A stretch of 53,491 nt of DNA from Comamonadaceae bacterium (GCA_947464665.1 CANHXV010000001.1:1-53491); one strand, 5' to 3'. Counted from the stretch's first letter, positions 41,479 to 50,679 are shown. Numbers and translations: made by a program. Notes: generated by a model not told the origin, from the letters alone.

Positions 41479-42486
41479 TCAACCACCGCGTGCTTTTCTC
41501 AATTCATCTTGCACCACCTTGATGGCGTCGGCTCCGATCGAGTCCTTGTGCTTGTCGTAAACCGAAGCAACTTTGGCACGAATGCGGTTTTGCTCTGCAG
41601 AGTTGACTTCGTTGACCTGCATGCCCTTGGTCTTCAGGCTCGCCAATGATTTTTCATTCAAAGCGCGGTTGGCAGCGCGTTGCACTTTCTGACCTTCCAT
41701 GGCGGCTTCACGCAACACAGCCTGCTCTTGGGGGTTGAGTTGGTCCCACAGTTTCTTGCTGTAAAGAACCAGGAAAGGCGTGTAGGCGTGGCGCGTCACA
41801 CTCAGGTACTTTTGCACTTCATTGAACTTGGAGGTTTCAATGGTCACAAAGGGGTTTTCCTGACCGTCAATGGTCTTGGTTTCCAAAGCTGTGAACACTT
41901 CGCCAAATGCCATGGGAACGGCGTTGGTGCCCAAAGTTTTGAAGGTGTCCAGGAAGATGTTGTTTTGCATGACGCGCACTTTGACGCCATCAAAGTCTTC
42001 CAGTTTGGTCACTGGGCGCTTGCTGTTTGTGAGGTTGCGAAAACCGTTTTCCCAATACGCCAAGTTCACCAAGCCTGCAGCTTCGAGCTTGGCATTGAAG
42101 TACCTGCCAGCTGCACCGTCGAGCACGGCATCAGCTTCTTTTTCATTGGCAAACAAGAAAGGCAAATCGAACACACCCAGCTCTTTGATGATGCCCACCA
42201 GCGGTGAGCTGGAGGTACACACCATCTCTTGGGTACCTGCACGCAAGGCTTGGGTGGCAGGCAAGTCGCCGCCCGCAGCGCCGCCCCAGAAGGCGGTGAT
42301 CTTCATCTTGCCACCGGTCTTGGCAGCCAAGACTTCTTGCATTTTCTTGACACCTAAGCCCACTGGGTGGTCTTCGTTCACGCCGTTCGTGAACTTGATG
42401 TTGCGATCGGCAAACTGCGCCATGGCGCTCGATACCACCAGGAATGTGCCCGCGATCAGGGTCACCAGATTTCTGCGTTTCAACAT
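41479..42486 (-). CDS. TRAP transporter solute receptor (DctP family)
   Basis: 335-residue periplasmic receptor. Sec signal peptide (MLKRR, hydrophobic core, SAMAQ cleavage region near 24), then the DctP pattern with NEDHPVGLGVKKMQEVL, and the conserved carboxylate-binding Arg region GVKVRVMQN. GGAG stands six to seven bases before ATG. Third gene of the dctQ-dctM-dctP operon. Its ligand is probably a sugar acid given the dehydratase-like neighbour (inference). Confidence 0.93.
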   Translation of the reverse strand: MLKRRNLVTLIAGTFLVVSSAMAQFADRNIKFTNGVNEDHPVGLGVKKMQEVLAAKTGGKMKITAFWGGAAGGDLPATQALRAGTQEMVCTSSSPLVGIIKELGVFDLPFLFANEKEADAVLDGAAGRYFNAKLEAAGLVNLAYWENGFRNLTNSKRPVTKLEDFDGVKVRVMQNNIFLDTFKTLGTNAVPMAFGEVFTALETKTIDGQENPFVTIETSKFNEVQKYLSVTRHAYTPFLVLYSKKLWDQLNPQEQAVLREAAMEGQKVQRAANRALNEKSLASLKTKGMQVNEVNSAEQNRIRAKVASVYDKHKDSIGADAIKVVQDELRKARGG

Positions 42487-42521
42487 GAATGTCTCCTTTA
42501 AAAAAACACAGGGTTAAGAAA

Positions 42522-43820
42522 TCATCTCAGCATCCATTTCATCGGCTCGATGACGATGGAGGGCAAAGCAATCAACAAAGCCAGCACGCCCAGTTGCGCC
42601 CACAAGAAGGGTAAGACTCCCTTGAAAGCGGTGTCCATGTTGATTTTGGCCACACCGCACACAACGTTGAGTACCGTACCCACCGGTGGGGTGATCAAAC
42701 CGATGGCGTTGTTCATGATGAACAGAACACCAAAATAAACGGGGTCAATGCCCGCCTTGATCACCAGCGGCATCAGTACGGGTGTCAGAATCAGCACCGT
42801 GGGTGTGAAGTCCAGCGCCGTTCCCACCACAATGACCAAGAGCATCAACACCACCATGAGCAAGGTCTTGTTGCCCATGAGTGGCTCCATCATACGGGCC
42901 ACTTCGGCCGGAATGTTGGCCACCGTGATGAGCCATGCGCTGACCATGGCGGCTGCCACCAAAAACATGATGACGGAGGTGGTCTTGCCGGCTGCCAAAA
43001 TCAAGCCGTAGAGCTTGGACCATTCCAATTCGCGGTAAATGAACGCGCCCACCACAAAGCTGTAAACCGCAGCCACCACGGCCGCCTCGGTCGGGGTGAA
43101 TACACCGAATTTCATGCCGCCGATGATGAACACCGGCAAACCCAGCGCCAAAATACCTTGACGCGTGGCCTGCAATTTTTCGGCAAGTTTCATGCGAGGT
43201 CCCGGCTGCACGTTTTCACGCTTGGCGACCCACCACCACGTCAAGCCAATCGCGACCCCCATCAACAGGCCCGGCACAATGCCCGCCAAGAATAATTTGG
43301 TGATGGACACATTGGCCGCCACACCAAAGATGATGAAGCCGATCGAAGGAGGGATCACCGGCGCGATGATACCGCCGGAGGCGATCAAGCCGGCCGAGCG
43401 TCCCACGTTATAGCCGGCTCGCTTCATCATGGGGATCAACAAGGCTGCCAAGGCTGCGGTATCTGCCACCGCAGAGCCTGACAGGGAGGCCATGATGACC
43501 GCTGCCATCACTGCCACGTAACCCAAGCCCCCACGGAAATGTCCGACCCAGGCCATGGCCAGGTTCACGATGCGGCGGCTCAAACCACCCGCGTTCATAA
43601 ACTCACCAGCCAACAAGAAAAACGGCACGGCCAACAGCGGGAAGTTGTCTGCCCCGTCGACAAAACGCTGCGCCAAAATTTGGCTGTCGAAAGCGTTGAT
43701 CATGCCGTTGCTGGCCATGTAGGCCATTAGGCTCAAACCACACACCAACAAGGCGTAGGCAATGGGCATGCCCAGTGCCATGGCACCCAGCAAGCTGAAA
43801 ACAAAAACGGCGATGGTCAT
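42522..43820 (-). CDS. TRAP transporter large permease (DctM family)
   Basis: 432-residue polytopic inner-membrane protein with many hydrophobic segments. Family signs are the LLAVPFFLLAGEFMNAGGLSRRI region (read near 58-80), SGSAVADTAAL, and IPPSIGFIIFG. Its ATG overlaps the DctQ stop (ATGA). Performs sodium- or proton-coupled uptake together with DctQ and DctP. Confidence 0.94.
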   Translation of the reverse strand: MTIAVFVFSLLGAMALGMPIAYALLVCGLSLMAYMASNGMINAFDSQILAQRFVDGADNFPLLAVPFFLLAGEFMNAGGLSRRIVNLAMAWVGHFRGGLGYVAVMAAVIMASLSGSAVADTAALAALLIPMMKRAGYNVGRSAGLIASGGIIAPVIPPSIGFIIFGVAANVSITKLFLAGIVPGLLMGVAIGLTWWWVAKRENVQPGPRMKLAEKLQATRQGILALGLPVFIIGGMKFGVFTPTEAAVVAAVYSFVVGAFIYRELEWSKLYGLILAAGKTTSVIMFLVAAAMVSAWLITVANIPAEVARMMEPLMGNKTLLMVVLMLLVIVVGTALDFTPTVLILTPVLMPLVIKAGIDPVYFGVLFIMNNAIGLITPPVGTVLNVVCGVAKINMDTAFKGVLPFLWAQLGVLALLIALPSIVIEPMKWMLR

Positions 43821-44368
43821 GCGCGGCCTCGCAATTCAGGCTCGATCTCGGCAAGGACCACTTTGTCTTCCGAGTCAACCACCAGTACCAGATCCGCCTC
43901 AGCCAGTTGCCCAGTCAACAATTGGAATAACTTGTGCAGGTTCATGATGCCCATCACGAAGGCTGTCACATAGCCAATGCCATAAATCCAAATCATTGAG
44001 ATACCTACCACCACCGAGATGTTGGTCACCTGCAAGTCGTGCATTTTCCAGGTGCCCCAAAAGAAAAGAACGTTGCAGCCGAGCATCATCGCTTCACTCA
44101 ATAAAAAGCACAGCTTTTTACCGCCAAGGGGCAAGCGGCGCACCAGCGTGTCCACACCCAAATGGCCTTTTTCGCGCATGGCCACCATGGCCCCGATGTA
44201 GGTCAGCCAAATGAAGCAGTAGCGCGACATCTCGTCAGAGATTGAAATGCCCGAGTTGAAACCATAGCGCAGCACCACGTTGCCAAACACCATGATGACC
44301 ATGGCCACCAGACAGGCCACCACCAGAAACTCCAGCAGTTTGAAAAAAGCGTTGATCATTTTTTGCAT
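43817..44368 (-). CDS. TRAP transporter small permease (DctQ family)
   Basis: 183-residue membrane protein with four hydrophobic helices and the DctQ motif DEMSRYCFIWLTYIGAMVAMREKGHLGVD (read near 40-70), followed by a hydrophilic tail rich in Asp/Glu. Ribosome-binding site is weak. A 45-codon ORF ends 14 bp upstream in the same direction and could be co-translated. Confidence 0.93.
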   Translation of the reverse strand: MQKMINAFFKLLEFLVVACLVAMVIMVFGNVVLRYGFNSGISISDEMSRYCFIWLTYIGAMVAMREKGHLGVDTLVRRLPLGGKKLCFLLSEAMMLGCNVLFFWGTWKMHDLQVTNISVVVGISMIWIYGIGYVTAFVMGIMNLHKLFQLLTGQLAEADLVLVVDSEDKVVLAEIEPELRGRA

Positions 44369-44382
44369 GCGTGTCTATCGGC

Positions 44383-44520
44383 TCAGGCCACTGCCTTGAT
44401 CACTTTTTTGACCGCTTTCTTGGCGGCGTGTTGATGGGGCCTCGCGCCTACCGCAGAGCGACCAGACAAAAAGGCCTGGCCCCATAAATCAAGGATGTTT
44501 TTGTGATAATTATCAGTCAT
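44383..44520 (-). CDS. Small basic hypothetical protein (45 residues) upstream of dctQ
   Basis: An ATG-to-TGA frame of 45 codons not among obvious longer genes. It begins MTDNYHKNILDLWGQAF and ends with a Lys/Ala/Val-rich basic helix (HAAKKAVKKVIKAVA). The composition is orderly, with an amphipathic N-terminal part and a cationic tail, and it lies 14 bp before dctQ in the same direction. No Shine-Dalgarno sequence is visible (pyrimidine-rich CCATTCCCCC precedes the ATG), which lowers confidence. Family not recognised; could be a leader peptide or a small regulatory protein. Confidence 0.45.
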   Translation of the reverse strand: MTDNYHKNILDLWGQAFLSGRSAVGARPHQHAAKKAVKKVIKAVA

Positions 44521-44530
44521 GGGGGAATGG

Positions 44531-44550
44531 ATAGGGCAACCTATCATAGG
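44531..44550. promoter_or_regulatory. Overlapping inverted repeats upstream of the TRAP operon
   Basis: ATAGG-gcaa-CCTAT-c-ATAGG: two adjoining inverted repeats sharing the central CCTAT. It lies 11 bp before the small ORF start and is a candidate operator. No local regulator gene other than the Lrp-type one is nearby; assignment is open. Confidence 0.35.
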
Positions 44551-44677
44551 ATGATTGATCACCCGAGATAGACTCTGGTTAACCCTAGTCCCAGTCGTCT
44601 TGGCGTCTAGGGTTTGCCCGAGGTCGCTTTCTCAGATGCTCCACTGCTTGTTGTGTCCGACGTCAGCACGTGATCGG

Positions 44678-45145
44678 TCAGCCAAAGCCCAAAGGCAATG
44701 CCGTTTTATAACGCACCTGCTTGAGCGCAAAGCTGGATCTAATTTTCTCGACGCCCGGAATGGGTGAGAGCTGCTCCAATATAAATTTTTCGAGCGCTTG
44801 GATGTCTTTGACCGCCACTCGCAATAAGTAGTCGCTGTCTCCCGTCATCAAATAACACTCCATCACTTCATCGTGTTGAGCAATATGAGCTTCAAAGTCT
44901 GCCAAAGCTTCTTTGCTCTGGGTTTTCAGGCTGATTGATATAAAAACCGTGAGCCCCAAGCCCAAAGCACTTGCGTTTGCGAGTGCAACGTATTTTTCAA
45001 TGACCCCTGCGGTTTCCAGTGCTTTGACTCGCGCTAGGCAAGGGGAAGGCGAGAGGCCAATTTTTCGAGCAAGTTCGACATTGGTCAAACTGCCGTCTCG
45101 CTGTAAATGGTCCAATATCCGTAAATCTGTTTTATCTAAATTCAT
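44678..45145 (-). CDS. Lrp/AsnC-family transcriptional regulator
   Basis: 155-residue Lrp-type regulator. The HTH spans about residues 4-62 (TDLRILDHLQRDGSLTNVEL then ARKIGLSPSPCLARVKALE), then the RAM ligand domain with YLMTGDSDYLLRV. The frame is open to 45283, but ATG 45145 gives the normal MNLDKTD start. It is divergent from the AceE-type gene over a very AT-rich 102-bp gap that contains an inverted repeat, so it probably regulates that gene. The pairing resembles Pseudomonas putida mdeR and mdeB (2-oxobutyrate dehydrogenase E1). Confidence 0.93.
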   Translation of the reverse strand: MNLDKTDLRILDHLQRDGSLTNVELARKIGLSPSPCLARVKALETAGVIEKYVALANASALGLGLTVFISISLKTQSKEALADFEAHIAQHDEVMECYLMTGDSDYLLRVAVKDIQALEKFILEQLSPIPGVEKIRSSFALKQVRYKTALPLGFG

Positions 45146-45204
45146 ATGCTGATAATTTAATTTATTCGGAATTTTATGCTTTGAATAGTTTATTTTATAG
45201 ATGA

Positions 45205-45228
45205 AATTGATAGCATATTTTATCAATT
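45205..45228. promoter_or_regulatory. Inverted repeat in Lrp-aceE intergenic region
   Basis: Arms AATTGATA (45205-45212) and TATCAATT (45221-45228) with an 8-nt spacer, 20 bp before the aceE start, in an AT-rich tract. Position and geometry suit an Lrp/AsnC-type operator. Its overlap with a TTG at 45227 argues for the ATG at 45248 as the true start. Confidence 0.45.
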
Positions 45229-45247
45229 GACAATTAAAGTTCTGTCT

Positions 45248-47848
45248 ATGAATACATCCATTGACATGACCGCATTTGCCCAAGACGCCAATCCCGAAGA
45301 AACCGCTGAGTGGCGAGATGCATTGCTATCTTTGCTTGAAGTTGAGGGCCCAGAACGTGTCAACCAAATTTTGAACAGTTTGACGGCTATTGCTAGGCAG
45401 CAAAGGACAGGTTGGCAACCTGATCTCAATACGCCATATGCCAATACTATTTCTGTCGACGAACAACCAGAGTTCCCAGGAGATATTCAAATCGAAGAAC
45501 GCTTAACGTCCATCATGCGTTGGAATGCATTGGCCATGGTTGTTCGCGCTAACCAAGCCTATGGAGAATTGGGCGGGCATATCGCAAGCTATGCCAGCGT
45601 CGCAGATTTGTTTGAAACCGGCTTCCACCATTTCTTTCAAGCACGTACCCCAGAACATGGCGGTGACTTGGTTTTTTTTCAACCTCACAGTGCGCCAGGT
45701 GTTTATGCGCGGGCATTCCTAGAGGGGCGTTTAACGGAAGAAGACTTGTTGCATTACCGCCAAGAAATCAATGTGCAAAAAATTGGTGCACGAGGACTGT
45801 CGAGTTACCCGCATCCTTGGTTGATGCCCGATTTTTGGCAGTTTCCTACAGGGTCTATGGGCCTGGGGCCCATCAGTTCGATCTACCACGCACGCTTCAT
45901 GCGTTATTTGACGCACCGCAATTTGTTGCAGTGCGATGGTCGGAAGGTTTGGGGCGTCTTTGGTGATGGTGAAATGGACGAACCCGAAAGCATGAGTGCT
46001 TTGACCTTGGCTGCACGCGAACGGCTAGATAACTTGGTGTGGGTGGTCAATTGCAATTTACAGCGATTAGATGGCCCGGTGCGGGGTAATGGAAGAATCA
46101 TTGATGAACTGGAAAAATTATTTTCTGGCGCCGGTTGGAAGGTCATCAAATTGGTGTGGGGAAGTGACTGGGATGGTTTGTTTGCGCGCGACACCACGGG
46201 TGCCTTGCTGAAGGCATTTGCCCAAACTGTGGACGGGCAAATGCAAACATTTGCTGCCAAAAACGGGCGTTACAACCGCGAAAATTTCTTTGGACAAAAC
46301 GAAGACTTAAAACGCTTAGCTGAAGGAATGACCGACGAACAAATCGATCGTTTAAAACGCGGAGGCCATGATGTCGTGAAGATTTATTCTGCTTATGCTG
46401 CCGCGCTTGCGCATCAAGGTCAGCCGGTTGTTATTTTGGCGCATACAAAAAAAGGTTTTGGAATGGGCAGTGCGGGTCAAGGAAAGATGACGACGCATAG
46501 CCATAAAAAATTTGATGAACAAGAATTGATTGAATATCGCAACCGATTCAATTTACCGTTGACAGACGAACAAGCAAAAAGTTTGGCGTTCTACAAACCT
46601 GAGCCAAACAGTGCAGAGATGTCTTATCTGTTAAAGCATCGCCAAGATCTTGGTGGCAGCATGCCAAAACGCGAAACTCATTGCGCAATTTTGCCTGTTC
46701 CCCCATTAGAGACATATGCCCAGTTTGCAATTGCAGCAGATGGCAAAGAGATGAGTACAACCATGGCTTTTGTACGCATGTTGGCCAACTTGTTGAAAGA
46801 TCCTGTCTTAGGAAAACGCTTGATTCCAATCGTGGCAGATGAAGCACGCACCTTTGGTATGGCAAATTTGTTCAAGCAAGTTGGAATCTACAGCAGTGTC
46901 GGGCAACGTTATGCACCAGAAGATATCGGCTCTGTGCTGAGTTACCGCGAAGCCTTAGATGGCCAAATTTTAGAGGAGGGTATCAGCGAAGCTGGCGCTA
47001 TTGCAAGTTGGACCGCCGCTGCAACCAGTTACAGCGTGCACGGTTTAGCGATGCTGCCTTTTTATATTTATTACTCAATGTTTGGTTTCCAGAGAGTGGG
47101 TGATGCCATTTGGGCTGCTGCTGATCAAAGAGCCAGAGGCTTTTTGTTGGGCGCAACGTCTGGCAGAACCACTTTGGGCGGCGAAGGTTTGCAACATCAA
47201 GATGGCAGCAGCCATCTGGTGGCTGCAACCATTCCCAATTGCAAAGCGTATGACCCTGCTTTTGCAGGAGAGTTGGCCATCATTTTGGATGCAGGAATGC
47301 GTGAAATGGTAGAGCAACAGGTGGATGTTTTTTATTACGTCACCCTCATGAACGAGAACTACTCAAATCCAGATATATCTCTGCAAAATGCCCACGGCGT
47401 ACTCCGCGGGGCTTACCATTTTGCTAACTTCACACCTGAAAACAGCAATCCCAAACAATTTGTGACTTTGATGGGGTCTGGTGCCATTTTGCTAGAAGTG
47501 CTAACTGCAGCTAAGACCTTGGTTGCACTAGACATCGATGTCGAGGTCATCAGCGTGACAAGTTGGAGTGAGTTAGCGCGTGATGGTCTGACATGCATTG
47601 ACCAAAGTCCACAGACCGTGCCTTACCTAACAAACTTATTGTCGAAACGCAAAGGCCCCGTATTGGCTGCTTCAGATTATGTATGCGCTGTGACAGAATG
47701 CGTTAGAGCTTATGTTCCAGCAGACCGAACGTATAAAACCTTAGGCACAGATGGATTTGGTCGGAGCGATACGCGTGCAGCATTGCGCAATTTTTTTGGT
47801 GTTGACGCGGCCGCCATCGTCAGAGGTGTCAAGCTCATGTTGAAGTGA
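45248..47848 (+). CDS. Homodimeric 2-oxoacid dehydrogenase E1 (AceE-type; pyruvate or 2-oxobutyrate)
   Basis: 866-residue E1 of the AceE family, decarboxylating a 2-oxo acid with thiamine diphosphate and passing the acyl group to E2. The TPP motif runs from GDGEMDEPES to NCNLQRLDGPV; the downstream RYNRENFFG, HTKKGFGMG and RTTLGGEGLQHQDGSS segments are AceE-typical, and length is close to the usual 885-890. It stands without aceF or lpd and is divergent from an Lrp-type regulator, which suggests a second, inducible E1, for example for 2-oxobutyrate as with MdeB. Start: ATG 45248; ATG 45266 also possible. Confidence 0.92.
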   Translation: MNTSIDMTAFAQDANPEETAEWRDALLSLLEVEGPERVNQILNSLTAIARQQRTGWQPDLNTPYANTISVDEQPEFPGDIQIEERLTSIMRWNALAMVVRANQAYGELGGHIASYASVADLFETGFHHFFQARTPEHGGDLVFFQPHSAPGVYARAFLEGRLTEEDLLHYRQEINVQKIGARGLSSYPHPWLMPDFWQFPTGSMGLGPISSIYHARFMRYLTHRNLLQCDGRKVWGVFGDGEMDEPESMSALTLAARERLDNLVWVVNCNLQRLDGPVRGNGRIIDELEKLFSGAGWKVIKLVWGSDWDGLFARDTTGALLKAFAQTVDGQMQTFAAKNGRYNRENFFGQNEDLKRLAEGMTDEQIDRLKRGGHDVVKIYSAYAAALAHQGQPVVILAHTKKGFGMGSAGQGKMTTHSHKKFDEQELIEYRNRFNLPLTDEQAKSLAFYKPEPNSAEMSYLLKHRQDLGGSMPKRETHCAILPVPPLETYAQFAIAADGKEMSTTMAFVRMLANLLKDPVLGKRLIPIVADEARTFGMANLFKQVGIYSSVGQRYAPEDIGSVLSYREALDGQILEEGISEAGAIASWTAAATSYSVHGLAMLPFYIYYSMFGFQRVGDAIWAAADQRARGFLLGATSGRTTLGGEGLQHQDGSSHLVAATIPNCKAYDPAFAGELAIILDAGMREMVEQQVDVFYYVTLMNENYSNPDISLQNAHGVLRGAYHFANFTPENSNPKQFVTLMGSGAILLEVLTAAKTLVALDIDVEVISVTSWSELARDGLTCIDQSPQTVPYLTNLLSKRKGPVLAASDYVCAVTECVRAYVPADRTYKTLGTDGFGRSDTRAALRNFFGVDAAAIVRGVKLMLK

Positions 47849-48201
47849 TATGGACTGGGCAACCTTGTCGCGCTGATTGCCGCCAAAGACTTTTAAGTGA
47901 CTCATCAGCATTTGGCCTCAGGCTCAAGTCCTGGTGTGCCCAATCATCATCATGAAGTCAATGATTTAGGGCCGTGACTTTCATCGTTTAAGGGTCTGTG
48001 CTTTGAAGAGTGATCATGCAGGTGTGTTGAATTTTTCGTCTCTGAATTCTTGCCACAAAACTGTAACGCTGTTGAAAAAATTGTGCAATGCAAGTTCTAG
48101 GGAGAACCACGCAGTAACTTTTTTTAAGAGCTTACGTTGATCGTCACATAAATGTAACAGCGACTGTTCAGAATTAAGTTTCTTAACCAAAGGAGCTTTA
48201 C
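47849..48201. other. Intergenic stretch between aceE-type and phoX genes
   Basis: 353 bp without a credible gene. Its last 60 bp carry a Pho-box-like repeat and the phoX Shine-Dalgarno sequence. No clear intrinsic terminator was seen after the aceE-type gene. Confidence 0.6.
48141..48161 (+). promoter_or_regulatory. Pho-box-like direct repeat upstream of phoX
   Basis: GTCA at 48143 and GTAA at 48154 are exactly 11 bp apart with an AT-rich spacer (CATAAAT), matching the pattern of the PhoB-binding Pho box (CTGTCAT-type repeats every 11 bp). It lies 41 bp before the phoX start. One unit is degenerate, so this is a candidate only. Confidence 0.45.
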
Positions 48202-50496
48202 GTGTCTCACTCATTCGACCCTATCGACAACACTTCCAACAACGAGCACTTCCAAGAAGTTCTCAAAAACGCGCTGAGCAACCCCTCGCGTCGGTCTATT
48301 TTGCGCGGCGGTTTGGGTTTGGCATCCATGTTTGCTTTGCCCATGTTGCCTGGCTGCGGCGGCTCTTCCACCGCAGCGAGCACTGGATTGCCTGCTTTGG
48401 CCAGCAGCAGCCTAATGAAATTCACACCGGTCGCCAAGAGCATTGCCGACCAAGTTTGGGTCCCCGCAGGCTACACCGCCAAAGTTCTGCATGCCACTGG
48501 CGATACCATCAAAGCAGGTGTAACTGCCTACTCCAATGCAGGCGCCGAAGACGCTGAAAGCTGGGCCAACCGCGTGGGTGACCAGCATGACGGCACTGAG
48601 ATTTTCTACATCGGCTCCAACGGCAAATCCAAAGGCAGCTACAGCTACGCAGCTGGCGATAAAGCCGTTCTTGCCGTCAACAATGAAAGCTCGGCAGAAG
48701 CGCACTTGCTGCATCCGACCGGCCAAACCTCTGGCGCCGCCATCGGTAAAAAATTCGACCAATTCGGCTCCTGGCCCATGGGTGTTCGTCCTGCGTCTGA
48801 AGCCATCAAAGAAATTTTGTCGCACGGCGTCACGCTGGTGGAAGTGAACTTGGACGCGGGTGGCAAGCCCATCGGCTACAACGCAACATCTTCTTTGAAC
48901 CGCAGAATCACTCCTGAAACCGTCATGACGGTGACGGGCCCTGCTGCTGAGTTGGCCAATTTGAAAGCCATGATGGTCACCAAATTTGACCCCACGGGCA
49001 CCACCACGCGCGGCACGCTGAACAACTGCGGCACTGGCATCACCCCGTGGGGCACCTTGATCACTTGTGAAGAAAACTGGGCCACCTACTTCACCATGCC
49101 AGCGGGCGCAACGGTGCCCACCGACGCTAAGTTGATCGCCTCACGCACACGCTATGGTGTTCAGACCACCGCCACTTCAGCCACCGCCACGACCTCGCGT
49201 ACGCAAGGCTGGCACACGGTGACCGATGCTGACCCCACATCTAGGTTTGCCCGTTGGAACGTGTCCGCTTCGGGCGCGACTGCAGCTGCTGACTTCCGCA
49301 ACGAGCCACAAACCTTTGGCTACAACGTTGAAATCGATCCAGCCAATCCCGCCTCTGTGCCTTCAAAACGCATGGCCATGGGCCGCTTTGCTCATGAGGC
49401 CGCTGTTTGCGGTATCCCAGTGGTCGGTAAGCCCTTGGCCTTCTACATGGGCTGCGATTCACGCAACGAATACATCTACAAATTTGTCAGCACCAAGACC
49501 TGGGACGCAGCCGACATTGGTGGTGGCATCGCAGCAGGCGATAAATACCTCACCGAGGGCAAGTTGTACGCCGCCAAGTTCGACGAAACGGGCAAAGGTG
49601 AGTGGTTGGAACTCAGCATCAACAACCCTTTGATCAAGGCCGCTGCTTTCGGCTTTGCCAGCCAGGCCGAAGTGTTGGTGCACACGCGAGTTGCCGCAGA
49701 CGCCGCAGGCGCAACCAAAATGGACAGGCCAGAGTGGGGCGCGGTCAACCACGCAAACGGCGAGATCTATTTTGCATTGACCAACAATACTGCAGCAAAC
49801 AGAGTGCCAGGCAAGACCGATGCCGCCAACCCACGCGCTTACAAAGACAACGACGGCCTGGGTCGGGATGGAAATCCCAACGGACACATCATTCGTTTCA
49901 GAGAAACCAATAACATGGCAGAGGCCACCACCTTCACCTGGGACATTTTCTTGTTCGGTGCAGAAGAAGATTCATCTTCAGTCAACGTCAATCTTTCTGG
50001 TCTGACTGCAGCCAACTCTTTCTCCTCGCCAGATGGCTTGTGGTTCAGCAAGTCCACCGGCATTTGCTGGATCCAGACCGACGACGGCGCTTTCACCGAC
50101 GAAACCAATTGCATGTTGGTTGCCGCTGTACCAGGCACCGTGGGCGATGGTGGTGCCTTCACCGTCAGAAACGCCGTAACAGTGGCTGGCGCAACTCAGA
50201 CAGCTGCCCAAAACACCTTCGTGGGTGGTATCTTGGGTGAGTCACGCTTGCGCCGTTTCTTGGTTGGCCCCAAGGGCGCAGAAGTAACGGGCATCACTGA
50301 GACCGCCGACGGCAAAGCGATTTTTGTGGGTATTCAGCACCCCGCTGAAGAAGCCGCGGCTTATAACGACGGCACAAAAGGCGTCTGGCCTACCAATGCC
50401 AACAACGGCGTGGGTGGCGTTTACGGTGCAGGTACCCGTGCACGTTCAGCCACCATCGTCATCACCAAAGACGATGGCGGAATGATCGGGCTTTGA
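48202..50496 (+). CDS. phoX: PhoX-family (DUF839) alkaline phosphatase, Tat-exported
   Basis: 764-residue PhoX-type phosphatase, which releases phosphate from organic esters using iron and calcium. The N-terminus shows a twin-arginine signal (SRRSILRGGLGLASM near 29-43) followed by LPGCGGSS, a possible lipobox, so it may be anchored after export. Family motifs NCGTGITPWGTLITCEENW and GRFAHEAA are present. Start is GTG behind AAGGAG with seven-base spacing. A Pho-box-like repeat upstream suggests control by phosphate starvation. Base composition is GC-richer than the flanking spacers, judged by eye. Confidence 0.9.
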   Translation: MSHSFDPIDNTSNNEHFQEVLKNALSNPSRRSILRGGLGLASMFALPMLPGCGGSSTAASTGLPALASSSLMKFTPVAKSIADQVWVPAGYTAKVLHATGDTIKAGVTAYSNAGAEDAESWANRVGDQHDGTEIFYIGSNGKSKGSYSYAAGDKAVLAVNNESSAEAHLLHPTGQTSGAAIGKKFDQFGSWPMGVRPASEAIKEILSHGVTLVEVNLDAGGKPIGYNATSSLNRRITPETVMTVTGPAAELANLKAMMVTKFDPTGTTTRGTLNNCGTGITPWGTLITCEENWATYFTMPAGATVPTDAKLIASRTRYGVQTTATSATATTSRTQGWHTVTDADPTSRFARWNVSASGATAAADFRNEPQTFGYNVEIDPANPASVPSKRMAMGRFAHEAAVCGIPVVGKPLAFYMGCDSRNEYIYKFVSTKTWDAADIGGGIAAGDKYLTEGKLYAAKFDETGKGEWLELSINNPLIKAAAFGFASQAEVLVHTRVAADAAGATKMDRPEWGAVNHANGEIYFALTNNTAANRVPGKTDAANPRAYKDNDGLGRDGNPNGHIIRFRETNNMAEATTFTWDIFLFGAEEDSSSVNVNLSGLTAANSFSSPDGLWFSKSTGICWIQTDDGAFTDETNCMLVAAVPGTVGDGGAFTVRNAVTVAGATQTAAQNTFVGGILGESRLRRFLVGPKGAEVTGITETADGKAIFVGIQHPAEEAAAYNDGTKGVWPTNANNGVGGVYGAGTRARSATIVITKDDGGMIGL

Positions 50497-50509
50497 TTCA
50501 ATGATAGGC

Positions 50510-50563
50510 GTTTCAACGGATAGGCGTTCAACCACTTGTGGCCAAGTACCGTACCGTTGAAAC
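50510..50563 (+). other. Hairpin with duplicated unit after phoX
   Basis: Perfect 10-bp arms GTTTCAACGG (50510-50519) and CCGTTGAAAC (50554-50563) enclose 34 nt that include a small CCAC/GTGG hairpin. The left arm belongs to a tandem near-duplicate (GATAGGCGTTTCAAC at 50503, GATAGGCGTTCAAC at 50519). May be the 3' structure of the phoX transcript. Confidence 0.4.
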
Positions 50564-50641
50564 TCCTTCAATCCTTTAGGTGGATTCTCAGTGTGAGTTA
50601 ATTTTCCCCACGAGAATTCCGCCACATAAGGAGAGATTAAC

Positions 50642-50679
50642 AAACCCTCACTTGGATATTTCTTCGTGGGGGTTTTTTT
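50642..50679 (+). terminator. Intrinsic terminator between phoX and lipoprotein genes
   Basis: Arms AAACCCTCAC (50642-50651) and GTGGGGGTTT (50666-50675), one G-U pair, 14-nt loop, followed by a run of seven T that starts in the stem. Fits a Rho-independent terminator for the phoX unit. Confidence 0.65.

Noticed and set aside
48014..48214. 66-codon leftward ORF upstream of phoX
   Set aside because: It covers the phoX promoter region and Shine-Dalgarno on the other strand; no ribosome-binding site or family signal.
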